From: Paenibacillus segetis
GTDB taxonomy: Bacteria > Bacillota > Bacilli > Paenibacillales > Paenibacillaceae
Reading direction: 5' to 3'
Length of the DNA stretch: 64,000 nucleotides
Assembly: GCF_014639155.1 (NCBI RefSeq)
Contig: NZ_BMFT01000001.1
Span: forward strand, 806,001-870,000
Shown here: piece after piece, positions 8,265-17,692 of the stretch
How the letters are laid out: every line of letters begins with the position of its first letter
Numbering within the stretch: position 1 is the first letter of the stretch
Notes under the pieces: generated by a model
What the model was told of the DNA's origin: nothing
Database searches by the model: none
The model's input: only the letters and a program-made list of their open reading frames with translations
Program-made: the position numbers and the translations under genes

Positions 8265-9503
8265 ATGATCGACACCATCTTGGTATCACTGCAAATCGTT
8301 CTGGCAGTAGTAGGTTTGTATCAATTTGGACTATCTTTATTTGGCATGTACAAGAAAAAGAGAAAAGAAACTTTTGCGCCAAATAAATCTTTTGCTGTGC
8401 TGGTAGCGGCACACAACGAAGAACAGGTGGTAGGGGCTCTTATGGAGAACCTGAAGCACCTTAACTATCCGAAGGAACTTTACGATGTATTTGTAATTTG
8501 TGATAATTGCACAGACGGTACGGCGGCGATTGTCCGTAGCCATGGCATGAATGCTTGTGTGCGTACAAATCAAAATTTGCGCGGTAAAGGTTATGCGATT
8601 GAATGGATGTTGAAAGAGCTTTGGAAAATGCCTCGCCAATATGACGCGGTTGTTATGTTTGACGCTGATAACTTGGCGCATCCAGATTTCTTGAGTGAGA
8701 TGAACAATGATCTGTGTTCTGGGGCTCGTGTCATCCAAGGTTACATCGATACGAAAAATCCTGAGGATTCATGGATTACTGCCTCTTATGGTATTTCGTA
8801 CTGGTACTGTAACCGTTTATGGCAGTTGTCTCGCCATAACTTGAAGATGGCCAACTTCCTTGGCGGTACAGGAATGTGCTTTGAAACCGAGCTTCTGAAG
8901 GAAATCGGATGGGGAGCCACAAGTTTGGTTGAGGATTTGGAATTTACAATGCGCTGTGTTGAGCGGGGAATTTACCCGGTATTTAACTATGATGCAAAGC
9001 TGTTTGATGAGAAGCCTCTCACATTCAAGGCCTCAGCACGTCAAAGATTGCGTTGGATGCAGGGTCACTTTACAGTAGCTCGGCGTTATTTCTTCCCGTT
9101 ATTGTGGAAGAGTATCAAAGAACGCAATTTGGTGAAATTAGATATGGCTTTGTATGGTGCTAACGTGTACATTGTGTTGTTGACGTTCCTGATGACTGCC
9201 GTAGTATGGGTGGATCAATCGTTTATGGGCGAGCCGCACTTAGCGAATCTGTATGGTTACTTCCCGTTCTGGGTATCTTTCGTAGCAATTGCAGCTAACG
9301 TGTTCATTTTCCTAGCGGCAATGGCTCTGGAGAAAGTAACTTACAAAAAAGTATACGCTTATCTCGTTTTGTTCCCGATTTATTTATTGTCGTGGTGGCC
9401 GATTACGTTCTACGCGTTCTTTACGCAAAACAACAAGCAATGGAGCCATACGAAACATACTCGTGTTGTTCGGCTTGAAGAGGTACAAAGTAAACAAGGT
9501 TAA
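8265..9503 (+). CDS. Membrane family 2 glycosyltransferase (BcsA/PgaC-like)
   Basis: 412 residues: one N-terminal membrane helix (about 5-27), a cytosolic GT-A domain, and three or four C-terminal helices (about 297-390). The processive GT2 residues are all present: D80 (ICDNCTDG), D133-A-D135, E223-D224 (VEDLEF) and Q260-RLRW264. This supports a polymerising or membrane-polysaccharide synthase. The substrate is unknown. The start has a rather distant GGGGG site after a 600-base leader. No other exopolysaccharide genes lie nearby, so it works alone or with a distant locus. Confidence 0.87.
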   Translation: MIDTILVSLQIVLAVVGLYQFGLSLFGMYKKKRKETFAPNKSFAVLVAAHNEEQVVGALMENLKHLNYPKELYDVFVICDNCTDGTAAIVRSHGMNACVRTNQNLRGKGYAIEWMLKELWKMPRQYDAVVMFDADNLAHPDFLSEMNNDLCSGARVIQGYIDTKNPEDSWITASYGISYWYCNRLWQLSRHNLKMANFLGGTGMCFETELLKEIGWGATSLVEDLEFTMRCVERGIYPVFNYDAKLFDEKPLTFKASARQRLRWMQGHFTVARRYFFPLLWKSIKERNLVKLDMALYGANVYIVLLTFLMTAVVWVDQSFMGEPHLANLYGYFPFWVSFVAIAANVFIFLAAMALEKVTYKKVYAYLVLFPIYLLSWWPITFYAFFTQNNKQWSHTKHTRVVRLEEVQSKQG

Positions 9504-9532
9504 TAATTAATAAAAAAAGTGATGGATGACGC

Positions 9533-9562
9533 TTGACTTGTCGTCATCCTGTATGCTATATT
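9533..9562 (+). promoter_or_regulatory. Sigma-A promoter for the infC operon
   Basis: TTGACT (9533-9538), 18-base spacer, TATATT (9557-9562). Confidence 0.7.
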
Positions 9563-9564
9563 AC

Positions 9565-9776
9565 TTTGAGTGTTGCAACAATTAATAATGGATTGCAAGC
9601 AGAAGCCAATGCTTCTCACCTGTTCAACTTTTTTTGTTGGCTGGTTTTGATCCAATGATTTATGAATGGTATATTCATGAAGAATTGATCAATTTGGGGA
9701 TGCGGGCGTTAACCTGCATCCCTTTTAATTTTGACTTATAGTCGTAAAGGTAACGAATATTTGGAGGTGGATATTT
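9565..9776 (+). ncRNA. infC-rpmI-rplT leader (L20-type autoregulatory leader)
   Basis: About 210 bases between a good promoter and infC. It contains small hairpins near 9600-9616 and 9662-9678 and an intrinsic terminator at 9697-9727, before a GGAGGTGG ribosome binding site. In Bacillus subtilis free L20 promotes premature termination in this leader. Position and architecture match; sequence-level identity of the L20 site was not verified. Confidence 0.7.
9697..9727 (+). terminator. Leader terminator (attenuator) before infC
   Basis: Stem GGGATGCGGG / CCTGCATCCC with a 6-base loop, followed by CTTTT. Confidence 0.75.
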
Positions 9777-10286
9777 ATCAGTAAGGAACATTTGATCAAT
9801 GATGAGATACGGGCCAAAGAAGTACGTTTAGTAGGTGCTGAAGGCGAGCAAATTGGTATCAAACCAATTCGCGAAGCACTTCAAATGGCTATCGACCTGA
9901 ATCTGGATCTGGTTAACGTCGCTCCGACGGCTAAACCGCCGGTATGTCGGATTATGGACTACGGCAAATTCCGTTATGAGACGCAGAAGAAAGAGAAAGA
10001 AGCCCGTAAGAATCAGAAGATAGTGGACATCAAGGAAGTATGGTTCCGTGCCAATATTGAGGAACATGACTACCAGACGAAGCTTCGTAACGTGATCAAA
10101 TTTTTGAATGAGGGCGACAAGGTTAAATGCTCGGTTCGTTTCCGCGGACGTGAAATCGCCCATGCCGACCTAGGAAAGAAAATTTTAGACCGCGTTAAAG
10201 AAGAGGTTGCAGAAATCTGTAGTGTTGAACGACTTCCAAAACTGGAAGGTCGCAGCATGATTATGATCTTGGCACCAAAAAACTAA
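9777..10286 (+). CDS. infC: Translation initiation factor IF-3 (AUC start)
   Basis: IF-3 binds the 30S subunit and enforces start-codon and initiator-tRNA fidelity. The N-domain (INDEIRAKEVRL, PPVCRIMDYGKFRYE) and C-domain (EHDYQTKLRN to the C-terminal LAPKN) are intact. A TTG at 9792 could start the frame, but the protein then lacks the SKEHL segment seen in homologues (ISKD in Bacillus subtilis), and no ribosome binding site fits. GGAGG at 9763-9767 sits 9 bases before ATC AGT AAG at 9777, matching the rare AUU start of infC elsewhere. I therefore call an AUC start and 169 residues. Confidence 0.93.
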   Translation: MSKEHLINDEIRAKEVRLVGAEGEQIGIKPIREALQMAIDLNLDLVNVAPTAKPPVCRIMDYGKFRYETQKKEKEARKNQKIVDIKEVWFRANIEEHDYQTKLRNVIKFLNEGDKVKCSVRFRGREIAHADLGKKILDRVKEEVAEICSVERLPKLEGRSMIMILAPKN

Positions 10287-10370
10287 AGCATTCGCTCACT
10301 TCTACAGGCAGTTCCGCTCTAGCGGAATACTCGCGAAGTGTAAGCTCACAAATTCTGAGGGGGAAGTATA

Positions 10371-10571
10371 ATGCCTAAAATGAAAACCCACAGCAGCCTG
10401 AAAGGCCGCTTTAAGATTACTGGTACAGGTAAAGTAAGACGTTACAAAGCTAACCGTAACCACTTGCTTTCGCACAAGTCCAAACGTGGTAAACGCGTAC
10501 TAGCGAATAGCCCTGTAATGTACTCAGGTGACGTTAACCGTCTTAAACAACAATTAGCTAATTTGAAGTAA
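10371..10571 (+). CDS. rpmI: 50S ribosomal protein L35
   Basis: 66 residues, highly basic, with the L35 start MPKMKTHSSLKGRFK and the later core LSHKSKRGKR. It has a GAGGGGGA ribosome binding site and lies between infC and rplT as in most bacteria. The 84-base gap from infC holds a stem (CACTTC/GAAGTG enclosing TTCCGC/GCGGAA, about 10298-10341) that may adjust mRNA processing or translation. Confidence 0.97.
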   Translation: MPKMKTHSSLKGRFKITGTGKVRRYKANRNHLLSHKSKRGKRVLANSPVMYSGDVNRLKQQLANLK

Positions 10572-10601
10572 TTAACATAACTTTTTGGGAGGTTTATTAA
10601 T

Positions 10602-10961
10602 ATGGCAAGAGTAAAAGGCGGATTTGTCGTTCGTCGTCGTCATAAAAAAGTATTGAAGCTTGCTAAGGGCTATTTTGGTTCGAAACACCGCATTTTTAAA
10701 ACTGCTAATGAGCAGGTAATGAAATCCCTGATCTATGCATACCGTGACCGTCGTCAAGTGAAACGTGATTTCCGCAGATTGTGGATCGTACGTATCAATG
10801 CGGCAGCACGTTTGAATGGCTTGTCTTACAGCAAAATGATGCATGGCCTTAAATTGGCTGAAGTCAACATCAACCGTAAAATGCTTGCTGACTTGGCAGT
10901 GAATGATCTTCCTGCGTTCAATTCTTTGGCTACTGTAGCTAAAGAAAAGATCAATGCTTAA
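10602..10961 (+). CDS. rplT: 50S ribosomal protein L20
   Basis: 119 residues, typical length, starting [20 protein letters not shown] and containing the conserved [14 protein letters not shown] segment. It binds 23S rRNA early in 50S assembly and is the likely repressor of this operon through the upstream leader. GGGAGG ribosome binding site; followed by a strong terminator. Confidence 0.98.
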   Translation: MARVKGGFVVRRRHKKVLKLAKGYFGSKHRIFKTANEQVMKSLIYAYRDRRQVKRDFRRLWIVRINAAARLNGLSYSKMMHGLKLAEVNINRKMLADLAVNDLPAFNSLATVAKEKINA

Positions 10962-10985
10962 GCAATTGAATTCATAAAACAATAG

Positions 10986-11031
10986 GGCGACTCAATCTAG
11001 TATTATACTGGATTTGAGTCGCCTTTTTTTT
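10986..11031 (+). terminator. Terminator after rplT
   Basis: 10-bp perfect stem GGCGACTCAA / TTGAGTCGCC followed by eight T. Confidence 0.93.
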
Positions 11032-11131
11032 GTGATAAGGCGATGGCGTAATCTGAATCCGCTTATAACGAATATGTTGAGTTAAAGACAGGGTATGGTC
11101 TTTGAACAATAAATTTCGGAGGAGGGTTTCC

Positions 11132-11458
11132 ATGAGCAGAACGGTTACGAAAAAGGAAGCCGAGAAATGGATTGGTAAATCCATTACCGCTTACAAGAAG
11201 GATGGTAGCATCGTTACGGGCAAACTGATGAAAATCAGTGGTAATCGTCTGATATTAAGTCCTAATTCCAAAAAAAAGGTAAGTACGAAAGCGATTATTC
11301 CACTTGTTTTGTTTGATCTGCTAGCGATTGGAACTGCGCCTTACGTTGGTGGTTATGGAGGCTATGGCTACGGTGGTGGGTATGGAGGATATGGAGGAGG
11401 GTATGGTGGATATGGTTATCCTGGCTATGGTGGATATCCGTATGGTTATTTTCGGTAA
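11132..11458 (+). CDS. Small protein with Sm-like N-terminus and Gly/Tyr-rich tail
   Basis: 108 residues from the ATG with a GGAGGAGGG site; a TTG 30 bases earlier is less likely. Residues about 10-45 (WIGKSITAYKKDGSIVTGKL, then ISGNRLIL) look like the small beta-barrel of Sm/LSm or KOW-type folds. A short hydrophobic stretch follows (AIIPLVLFDLLAIG). The last 35 or so residues are almost only Gly, Tyr and Pro in GGYGGY repeats. Such tails occur in spore-coat and other assembling proteins. I do not recognise a named family, and function is unknown. It stands alone after the rplT terminator. Confidence 0.75.
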   Translation: MSRTVTKKEAEKWIGKSITAYKKDGSIVTGKLMKISGNRLILSPNSKKKVSTKAIIPLVLFDLLAIGTAPYVGGYGGYGYGGGYGGYGGGYGGYGYPGYGGYPYGYFR

Positions 11459-11469
11459 CTAGGATGAGT

Positions 11470-11925
11470 TTACGTTCTCATAGTTAGCTTCTTCTCCAAT
11501 TCGTAACATTGGGATAGCTGAATGTAGCGGATCATTTGGTAACCTAACTTCTCGTAGAATAGGTGGGCTCGGGAGTTGCCCTGGTCCACCATTACTTTTG
11601 ACCGCGTGCATCCACGGGAACTAGCGAAATTTTCTGCCTGAGACATAAGCGTTTTGCCTTGCTGCTTCCGTTGATACTCTGGTGCCACTGCCATCATATC
11701 GATATATAACAGTTCACCGTGAATCATAAAGTGAATGAATCCCACTAGATCGGCTTCGTAGTGAGGTGAAGCTACTAGCGTAACACCGCGCGATAGCCTT
11801 TTGGGCAGCTCCTCAATAACCTTGTTCAATTCGTTTGTGGGCAAACTTGAGAAAGGGACAAGCTCCTCTTTAATCAAGTTGTAAATATCAGGATCATCCT
11901 GTTTGGGCCTTCTATAGCGGATCAT
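11470..11925 (-). CDS. GNAT family N-acetyltransferase
   Basis: 151 residues with the GNAT acetyl-CoA loop (VAPEYQRKQQGKTLM) and the late HLFYEKLGYQ strand. It transfers an acetyl group to an amine; the target cannot be inferred. A GGAGG site lies about 11 bases before the ATG. It converges with the Gly/Tyr-rich gene, with only 11 bases between the stops, and no obvious terminator separates them. Confidence 0.85.
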   Translation of the reverse strand: MIRYRRPKQDDPDIYNLIKEELVPFSSLPTNELNKVIEELPKRLSRGVTLVASPHYEADLVGFIHFMIHGELLYIDMMAVAPEYQRKQQGKTLMSQAENFASSRGCTRSKVMVDQGNSRAHLFYEKLGYQMIRYIQLSQCYELEKKLTMRT

Positions 11926-12049
11926 TTCGCTCGTATTCCTCCTTACTGTGCATAAATTGGGCGCTATTTAATATCATATGACAGTAAGGGGAAGAAGCGT
12001 TCCAATGATCGTTTTTTTGTTAAATACGAGATCATGTACGAAAAGGGTA

Positions 12050-12079
12050 TTGACGGGGCGTGTAAACTAATCATATAAT
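12050..12079 (+). promoter_or_regulatory. Sigma-A promoter of the ilv-leu operon
   Basis: TTGACG (12050-12055), 18-base spacer, TATAAT (12074-12079), directly upstream of the T-box leader. Confidence 0.8.
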
Positions 12080-12089
12080 GTTTCTAACA

Positions 12090-12447
12090 TTTTACGTTCA
12101 TAGTGCATCGGCGATGATGAGGACGAAGGTTTAGGGGCTCTTTGCTCAGAGAGTGGCTGGAATTGCTGAAACCACCACCATAATTCCCTTAAATACGAGC
12201 TCACCTCGGAGCTGTTTTCTTGAAAAGCTTTAGTCAGGTAAAGTATCCTGTGGAACTTTACACCATAAGCCTATTAGGGAGAATCGTCAGGTCTGCGTTA
12301 GAGACCACGAGTACAGGCTAGCCATGCTTATACTCGTCAAGGCTTGGCATTGCGAAATGCTGGGTAAAAATGGGTGGTACCACGGAAGATATAACCTTTC
12401 GTCCCTCGGAATAGGAAACTATTCCGGCGGGATGGAAGGTTTTTTTG
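12090..12447 (+). ncRNA. T-box leader, leucine specifier (CUC)
   Basis: Stem I region begins near the GATGATGAGGA element (about 12111). The specifier is read as CTC at 12200-12202 in GAGCTCACCTCGGAGC, which aligns with the TTC specifier context of the pheS leader in this window. The T-box sequence GGGTGGTACCACGG is at 12372-12385 and the terminator at 12393-12447. Uncharged tRNA-Leu would stabilise the antiterminator and switch on ilvBNC-leuA. Confidence 0.9.
12393..12447 (+). terminator. T-box terminator of ilvB
   Basis: AACCTTTCGTCCC (12393-12405) pairs with GGGATGGAAGGTT (12429-12441), enclosing GGAATAG/CTATTCC, then a T-run. Confidence 0.9.
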
Positions 12448-12491
12448 TTGTATGATTGGGAACTGCCTAACATTTGGAAGGAGGATGACTG

Positions 12492-14237
12492 ATGAGTGCG
12501 CATATTCCAGAAGTGCAGTCTACAGATGAGTTACGTCAGAAATGGATGAAACCGGAGATTATTTCGGGTTCAGAAATCTTGCTTCGCAGTTTGCTGTTAG
12601 AGGGTGTTGAATGTGTCTTCGGTTATCCAGGAGGCGCGGTGTTATACATCTATGACGCTTTGTATGGATTTACTGATTTCAAGCACTTACTAACAAGGCA
12701 TGAACAAGGAGCTATCCATGCTGCGGATGGATATGCCCGTGCTAGTGGTAAAGTGGGAGTTTGTATTGCAACTTCCGGTCCGGGAGCGACGAATACAGTT
12801 ACAGGAATTGCAACGGCGTTTATGGATTCGGTGCCTTTGGTAGTCATTACCGGGAATGTGGTTTCTAGCTTGATCGGTACAGATGCATTCCAAGAAGCCG
12901 ATATTACTGGGATTACGATGCCGATCACGAAACACAGTTACTTGGTTCGAGATGTAGAAGAACTGCCTCGTGTTATCCACGAAGCGTTTCATATCGCTAA
13001 TACGGGACGTAAGGGACCAGTACTCATTGACATTCCAAAAGACGTATCGGCGAACAAGACTTTGTTCCAACCAGGTCAATCATTAAAGCTTCGTGGTTAT
13101 AATCCAACAGTTATTCCGAATCGACTGCAGCTTGATAAGCTAGCAACTGCGATTCAAGAGTCAGAACGTCCAGTGATCATCGCTGGTGGAGGCGTGGTAT
13201 ACTCTGGAGCACATGAAGAACTGCTTAAGTTTGTGACTCAAACAGAAATTCCAGTAACAACAACCTTACTTGGTCTTGGTGGATTTCCAAGTGGTAACGA
13301 ATTGTGGATGGGTATGCCGGGAATGCATGGAACATACACAGCGAACCAGGCAATACAGCAAGCGGATCTCTTGATCAATATCGGCGCACGCTTCGATGAT
13401 CGCGTGACAGGTAAGCTGGATGGATTTGCACCACTAGCGAAGATCGTCCACATTGATATCGACCCGGCCGAAATTGGTAAGAACGTGAAGGCCGACATTC
13501 CAATTGTTGGTGATGTCAAAACGGTTCTAGAATTGTTAAACCCGCTCGTGAGTCGTAGTCACAAGGCTGATGCTTGGAGATCCAAAATCAGCGAGATGAA
13601 GAAAAACAAGCCGTGGAAATATATTGATTCCGAAACAGAATTAAAACCACAGTGGGTTATTGAATTGCTGAATGATACAACAAACGGTGAAGCAATCGTA
13701 ACGACGGATGTTGGACAACATCAGATGTGGGCGGCACAATATTATAGATTCAATCAGCCGCGTTCAATGATTACCTCTGGTGGTCTAGGTACAATGGGCT
13801 TCGGATTCCCGGCAGCAATCGGTGCGCAAATGGCTTATCCTGAACGTTTGGTCATCTCGATCAATGGTGACGGAGGCATGCAAATGTGTGCTCAAGAGCT
13901 TGCGATTTGTGCGATCAATAACATTCCGGTAAAAATTGTAGTCATTAACAATCAGGTGCTTGGAATGGTTCGACAATGGCAGGAGTTGATCTACGAGCAG
14001 CGTTATAGCCATATCGATTTAGCAGGCAGTCCAGATTTTGTGAAACTGGCAGAGGCCTATGGTGTTAAAGGGTTACGTGCAAGTAACAAAGATGAGGCTA
14101 AACAAGTTTGGCAGGAAGCTATGGATACGCCAGGACCTGTTCTAGTGGAATTCGTAGTCTGCAAAGGCGAAAACGTATATCCGATGGTACCTCAAGGTTC
14201 TACCATTGATCAAATGTTGATGGGGGACAGTGAATGA
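12492..14237 (+). CDS. ilvB: Acetolactate synthase large (catalytic) subunit
   Basis: 581 residues, standard for the family. Condenses two pyruvate, or pyruvate and 2-oxobutyrate, in the first common step of branched-chain amino-acid synthesis. It needs thiamine diphosphate, Mg2+ and FAD. The activating glutamate is E71 in TRHEQGAIHAADG. The ThDP motif is present as NGDGGMQM with NN about 28 residues later. The start lies just after the T-box terminator with a GGAAGGAGGATGACT site. Its stop overlaps the ilvN start, so the subunits are translationally coupled. Confidence 0.97.
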   Translation: MSAHIPEVQSTDELRQKWMKPEIISGSEILLRSLLLEGVECVFGYPGGAVLYIYDALYGFTDFKHLLTRHEQGAIHAADGYARASGKVGVCIATSGPGATNTVTGIATAFMDSVPLVVITGNVVSSLIGTDAFQEADITGITMPITKHSYLVRDVEELPRVIHEAFHIANTGRKGPVLIDIPKDVSANKTLFQPGQSLKLRGYNPTVIPNRLQLDKLATAIQESERPVIIAGGGVVYSGAHEELLKFVTQTEIPVTTTLLGLGGFPSGNELWMGMPGMHGTYTANQAIQQADLLINIGARFDDRVTGKLDGFAPLAKIVHIDIDPAEIGKNVKADIPIVGDVKTVLELLNPLVSRSHKADAWRSKISEMKKNKPWKYIDSETELKPQWVIELLNDTTNGEAIVTTDVGQHQMWAAQYYRFNQPRSMITSGGLGTMGFGFPAAIGAQMAYPERLVISINGDGGMQMCAQELAICAINNIPVKIVVINNQVLGMVRQWQELIYEQRYSHIDLAGSPDFVKLAEAYGVKGLRASNKDEAKQVWQEAMDTPGPVLVEFVVCKGENVYPMVPQGSTIDQMLMGDSE

Positions 14238-14722
14238 TGATGAAGAGCCATGCGATTTCTGTGTTAGTGAACGACCAACCGGGAGTTCTGCAACGTGTGT
14301 CGGGTCTTTTTGGAAGACGTGGGTTCAATATTGAGAGCATTACCGTTGGACAGTCGGAGGAAATGGGATTGTCCCGGATGGTCATCGTGACCCAAGGTGA
14401 TGACAAGACCTTGGAACAAATCGAGAAGCAACTTTATAAGTTGATCGATGTCATCAAGGTTGTAAATCTAAGCTCCAAACCGATGGTAGGCCGTGAATTG
14501 GCGTTAATTAAAGTCAAGTCTGAGCCAGCTGAACGTCCTGAAATTATGGGAGTCGTTGAAACGTTCCGTGCGGCTGTCGTCGATATCGGAACCAATAGCA
14601 TGATTGTCCAGGTTGTTGGTGATACCGATAAGATCAATGCAATGATTGAGCTGTTACATCCATATGGCATTCGGGAATTATCTCGGACCGGAGTTACAGC
14701 GATGATCCGGGGTAATGCGTAA
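14234..14722 (+). CDS. ilvN: Acetolactate synthase small (regulatory) subunit
   Basis: 162 residues with an N-terminal ACT domain (ISVLVNDQPGVLQRVSGLF, NIESITVG) that binds valine for feedback inhibition, and a C-terminal domain that stimulates the large subunit. It overlaps ilvB by 4 bases. Three consecutive ATG codons follow a GGGGGA site, so the exact start is uncertain by up to two residues. Confidence 0.95.
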   Translation: MMMKSHAISVLVNDQPGVLQRVSGLFGRRGFNIESITVGQSEEMGLSRMVIVTQGDDKTLEQIEKQLYKLIDVIKVVNLSSKPMVGRELALIKVKSEPAERPEIMGVVETFRAAVVDIGTNSMIVQVVGDTDKINAMIELLHPYGIRELSRTGVTAMIRGNA

Positions 14723-14751
14723 GTAATCCAAATGTAAAAGTATTTGTACGA

Positions 14752-14835
14752 CCCGCACCTAAGGCGGGCGTTTGAGAGGATCGAATAGATATAATCTCTC
14801 ATTACGGTCCTTTGAAACGCCCGCTCATTAGGCGG
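14752..14835 (+). promoter_or_regulatory. Competing stem-loops between ilvN and ilvC
   Basis: A short hairpin (14752-14756 with 14764-14768) and another (14821-14824 with 14832-14835) both compete with a perfect 10-bp long-range stem (14764-14773 with 14815-14824). There is no T-run, so this is not a simple terminator. In Bacillus subtilis the ilvH-ilvC junction is an mRNA processing site with a 5' stabilising stem; a similar role is plausible. Confidence 0.6.
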
Positions 14836-14883
14836 AAATATAATATAAATAGGGGCATGCTTAAACGCTACCCACAAATTTAG

Positions 14884-15888
<1,005 letters not shown>

Positions 15889-15910
15889 TAATTTATTATT
15901 CCTCTAAATC

Positions 15911-15951
15911 AATGCGGCCGTGCCATCAGCATGAGCCGCATTGCGTTTTTT
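15911..15951 (+). terminator. Hairpin between ilvC and leuA
   Basis: 8-bp stem AATGCGGC / GCCGCATT (15911-15918, 15935-15942), then GCG and six T. Probably a partial terminator or 3' processing barrier within the operon. Confidence 0.7.
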
Positions 15952-15982
15952 GTAGGCCTTACTAAAGTCAGGAGGCATAGGA

Positions 15983-17509
15983 ATGCGTAAAATTTATATT
16001 TTTGATACAACATTACGCGATGGGGAGCAGTCACCGGGAGTCAATCTGAACACTAGGGAAAAGCTTGAGATTGCCTATCAGCTCGAAAAGCTTGGAGTGG
16101 ATCGCATTGAGGCGGGATTTCCTGCTGCTTCGCCAGGGGATTTAGCAGCAGTTAACGCTGTTGCACGTGCGGTTAAGCAATCCACTATTATCGGTTTGTC
16201 CCGTTCTCGTGAACAGGATATCGATGCAGTACGTGAAGCTCTTAAAGGAGCTGAGGATCCTTGTATTCATCTCTTCTTGGCTACAAGCCCTATTCATCGC
16301 AAATTTAAACTGAAGATGGAGAAGGAGCAAGTAATGGAAACGGCTCAAGCGGCTATCCGTTACGCTCGGAAATATTTCTCTAAGATTGAGTTTTCTTGCG
16401 AGGATGCAGGAAGAACAGAAATTGACTTCTTATGTGAGATGACTGCGATGGCTATCGCTGAAGGAGTTTCTGTGGTGAATATTCCCGATACGGTAGGGTA
16501 TTTATATCCGTATGAATATGGGAATATCTTTAAGACGCTGAAAGAAAAAGTGCCAGGCATTGAGAAGATTCAATTAAGTGCTCACTGTCATGATGATCTG
16601 GGGATGGCAACAGCCAATTCGCTAGCCGCGATACTCGGTGGAGCAGATCAGATTGAAGGTACGGTGAATGGGATTGGTGAACGCGCGGGAAACACAGCGA
16701 TCGAAGAGGTAGCTTTGGCGCTTGAAACGAGAAGCGATTTCTTCAATGCCAAAACTTCGCTTGCACTGACGGAAATTTCTCGTACGAGTCGATTGGTCAG
16801 TCGTCTGACTGGGATGGTCGTTCCTGGAAACAAGGCGATTGTGGGTGCCAATGCTTTTGCACATGAATCAGGTATCCATCAGGATGGGATGTTGAAGGAG
16901 AAAACGACTTACGAGATCATGTCTCCAGAAACGATTGGACTCAAGGAAAGTAAATTGGTGCTCGGGAAGCATTCTGGACGTCATGCATTCAGGGAGAAGC
17001 TTATTGATTTAGGATTTTCTCTGGATGATGAACGCCTGAACCAGGCTTTTGCTAAATTTAAAGCCTTGGCCGATAAGAAAAAGGATGTCAGCGATGAGGA
17101 CATAATCGCCATCGTGGATGAGCGTTTGATCGATGCTCCTGAATTCTTCGCTCTTGAGACGATATATGTCTCCTATGGTAACGAAATGACGCCTTCGGCT
17201 AAGGTTCGGATCACAACGGCGGATGGAGATGTACTGGAGAGGGAAGCGGAAGGTAACGGTTCCGTTGATGCCATTTACAATGCCATTGATCAGGCTTCAG
17301 GAGAGGAAGTTACCTTATCTGATTACTCCATTAAATCTGTAAGCCATGGTAAAGATGCTCTAGGTGAGGTACACGTCGTGCTTACTCAGGATACGGCTTC
17401 AGTACAGGGAAGAGGCGTAAGTACGGATATATTAGAGGCCAGTGCTCGTGCTTATGTAGATGCGTTAAACAGATTGATCGAGAAAAGACAGCTGAATAAT
17501 TGGAAATAG
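15983..17509 (+). CDS. leuA: 2-isopropylmalate synthase
   Basis: 508 residues. Condenses acetyl-CoA with 2-oxoisovalerate, committing carbon to leucine. The DRE-TIM barrel has DTTLRDGEQSPG at the N-terminus and HCHDDLGMATANS with GTVNGIGERAGN as metal and substrate segments. The C-terminal third (about 370-505) is the LeuA regulatory dimer domain that binds leucine. AGGAGG ribosome binding site. It is the last gene of the T-box transcript before a terminator; leuB lies one gene further on and leuCD are not in the window. Confidence 0.97.
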   Translation: MRKIYIFDTTLRDGEQSPGVNLNTREKLEIAYQLEKLGVDRIEAGFPAASPGDLAAVNAVARAVKQSTIIGLSRSREQDIDAVREALKGAEDPCIHLFLATSPIHRKFKLKMEKEQVMETAQAAIRYARKYFSKIEFSCEDAGRTEIDFLCEMTAMAIAEGVSVVNIPDTVGYLYPYEYGNIFKTLKEKVPGIEKIQLSAHCHDDLGMATANSLAAILGGADQIEGTVNGIGERAGNTAIEEVALALETRSDFFNAKTSLALTEISRTSRLVSRLTGMVVPGNKAIVGANAFAHESGIHQDGMLKEKTTYEIMSPETIGLKESKLVLGKHSGRHAFREKLIDLGFSLDDERLNQAFAKFKALADKKKDVSDEDIIAIVDERLIDAPEFFALETIYVSYGNEMTPSAKVRITTADGDVLEREAEGNGSVDAIYNAIDQASGEEVTLSDYSIKSVSHGKDALGEVHVVLTQDTASVQGRGVSTDILEASARAYVDALNRLIEKRQLNNWK

Positions 17510-17518
17510 TCAAATCAA

Positions 17519-17547
17519 GTCGCAGAGATAGTCTCTGCGGCTTTTTT
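17519..17547 (+). terminator. Terminator after leuA
   Basis: 10-bp stem GTCGCAGAGA / TCTCTGCGGC with a 3-base loop, followed by six T. Confidence 0.92.
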
Positions 17548-17692
17548 GTATGGAGACACTCCTTAAATTTTAGATTCAAAGGTTTGAAAAGGGGAGAAGG
17601 ATGTTTAATTTTCTTAGAAAGGGCCATCTTAACTGTGAACCCAATGAAGTGATGTCTTTTGGATTCAAAATGATAAAGAAGGAGTTTTTTCC

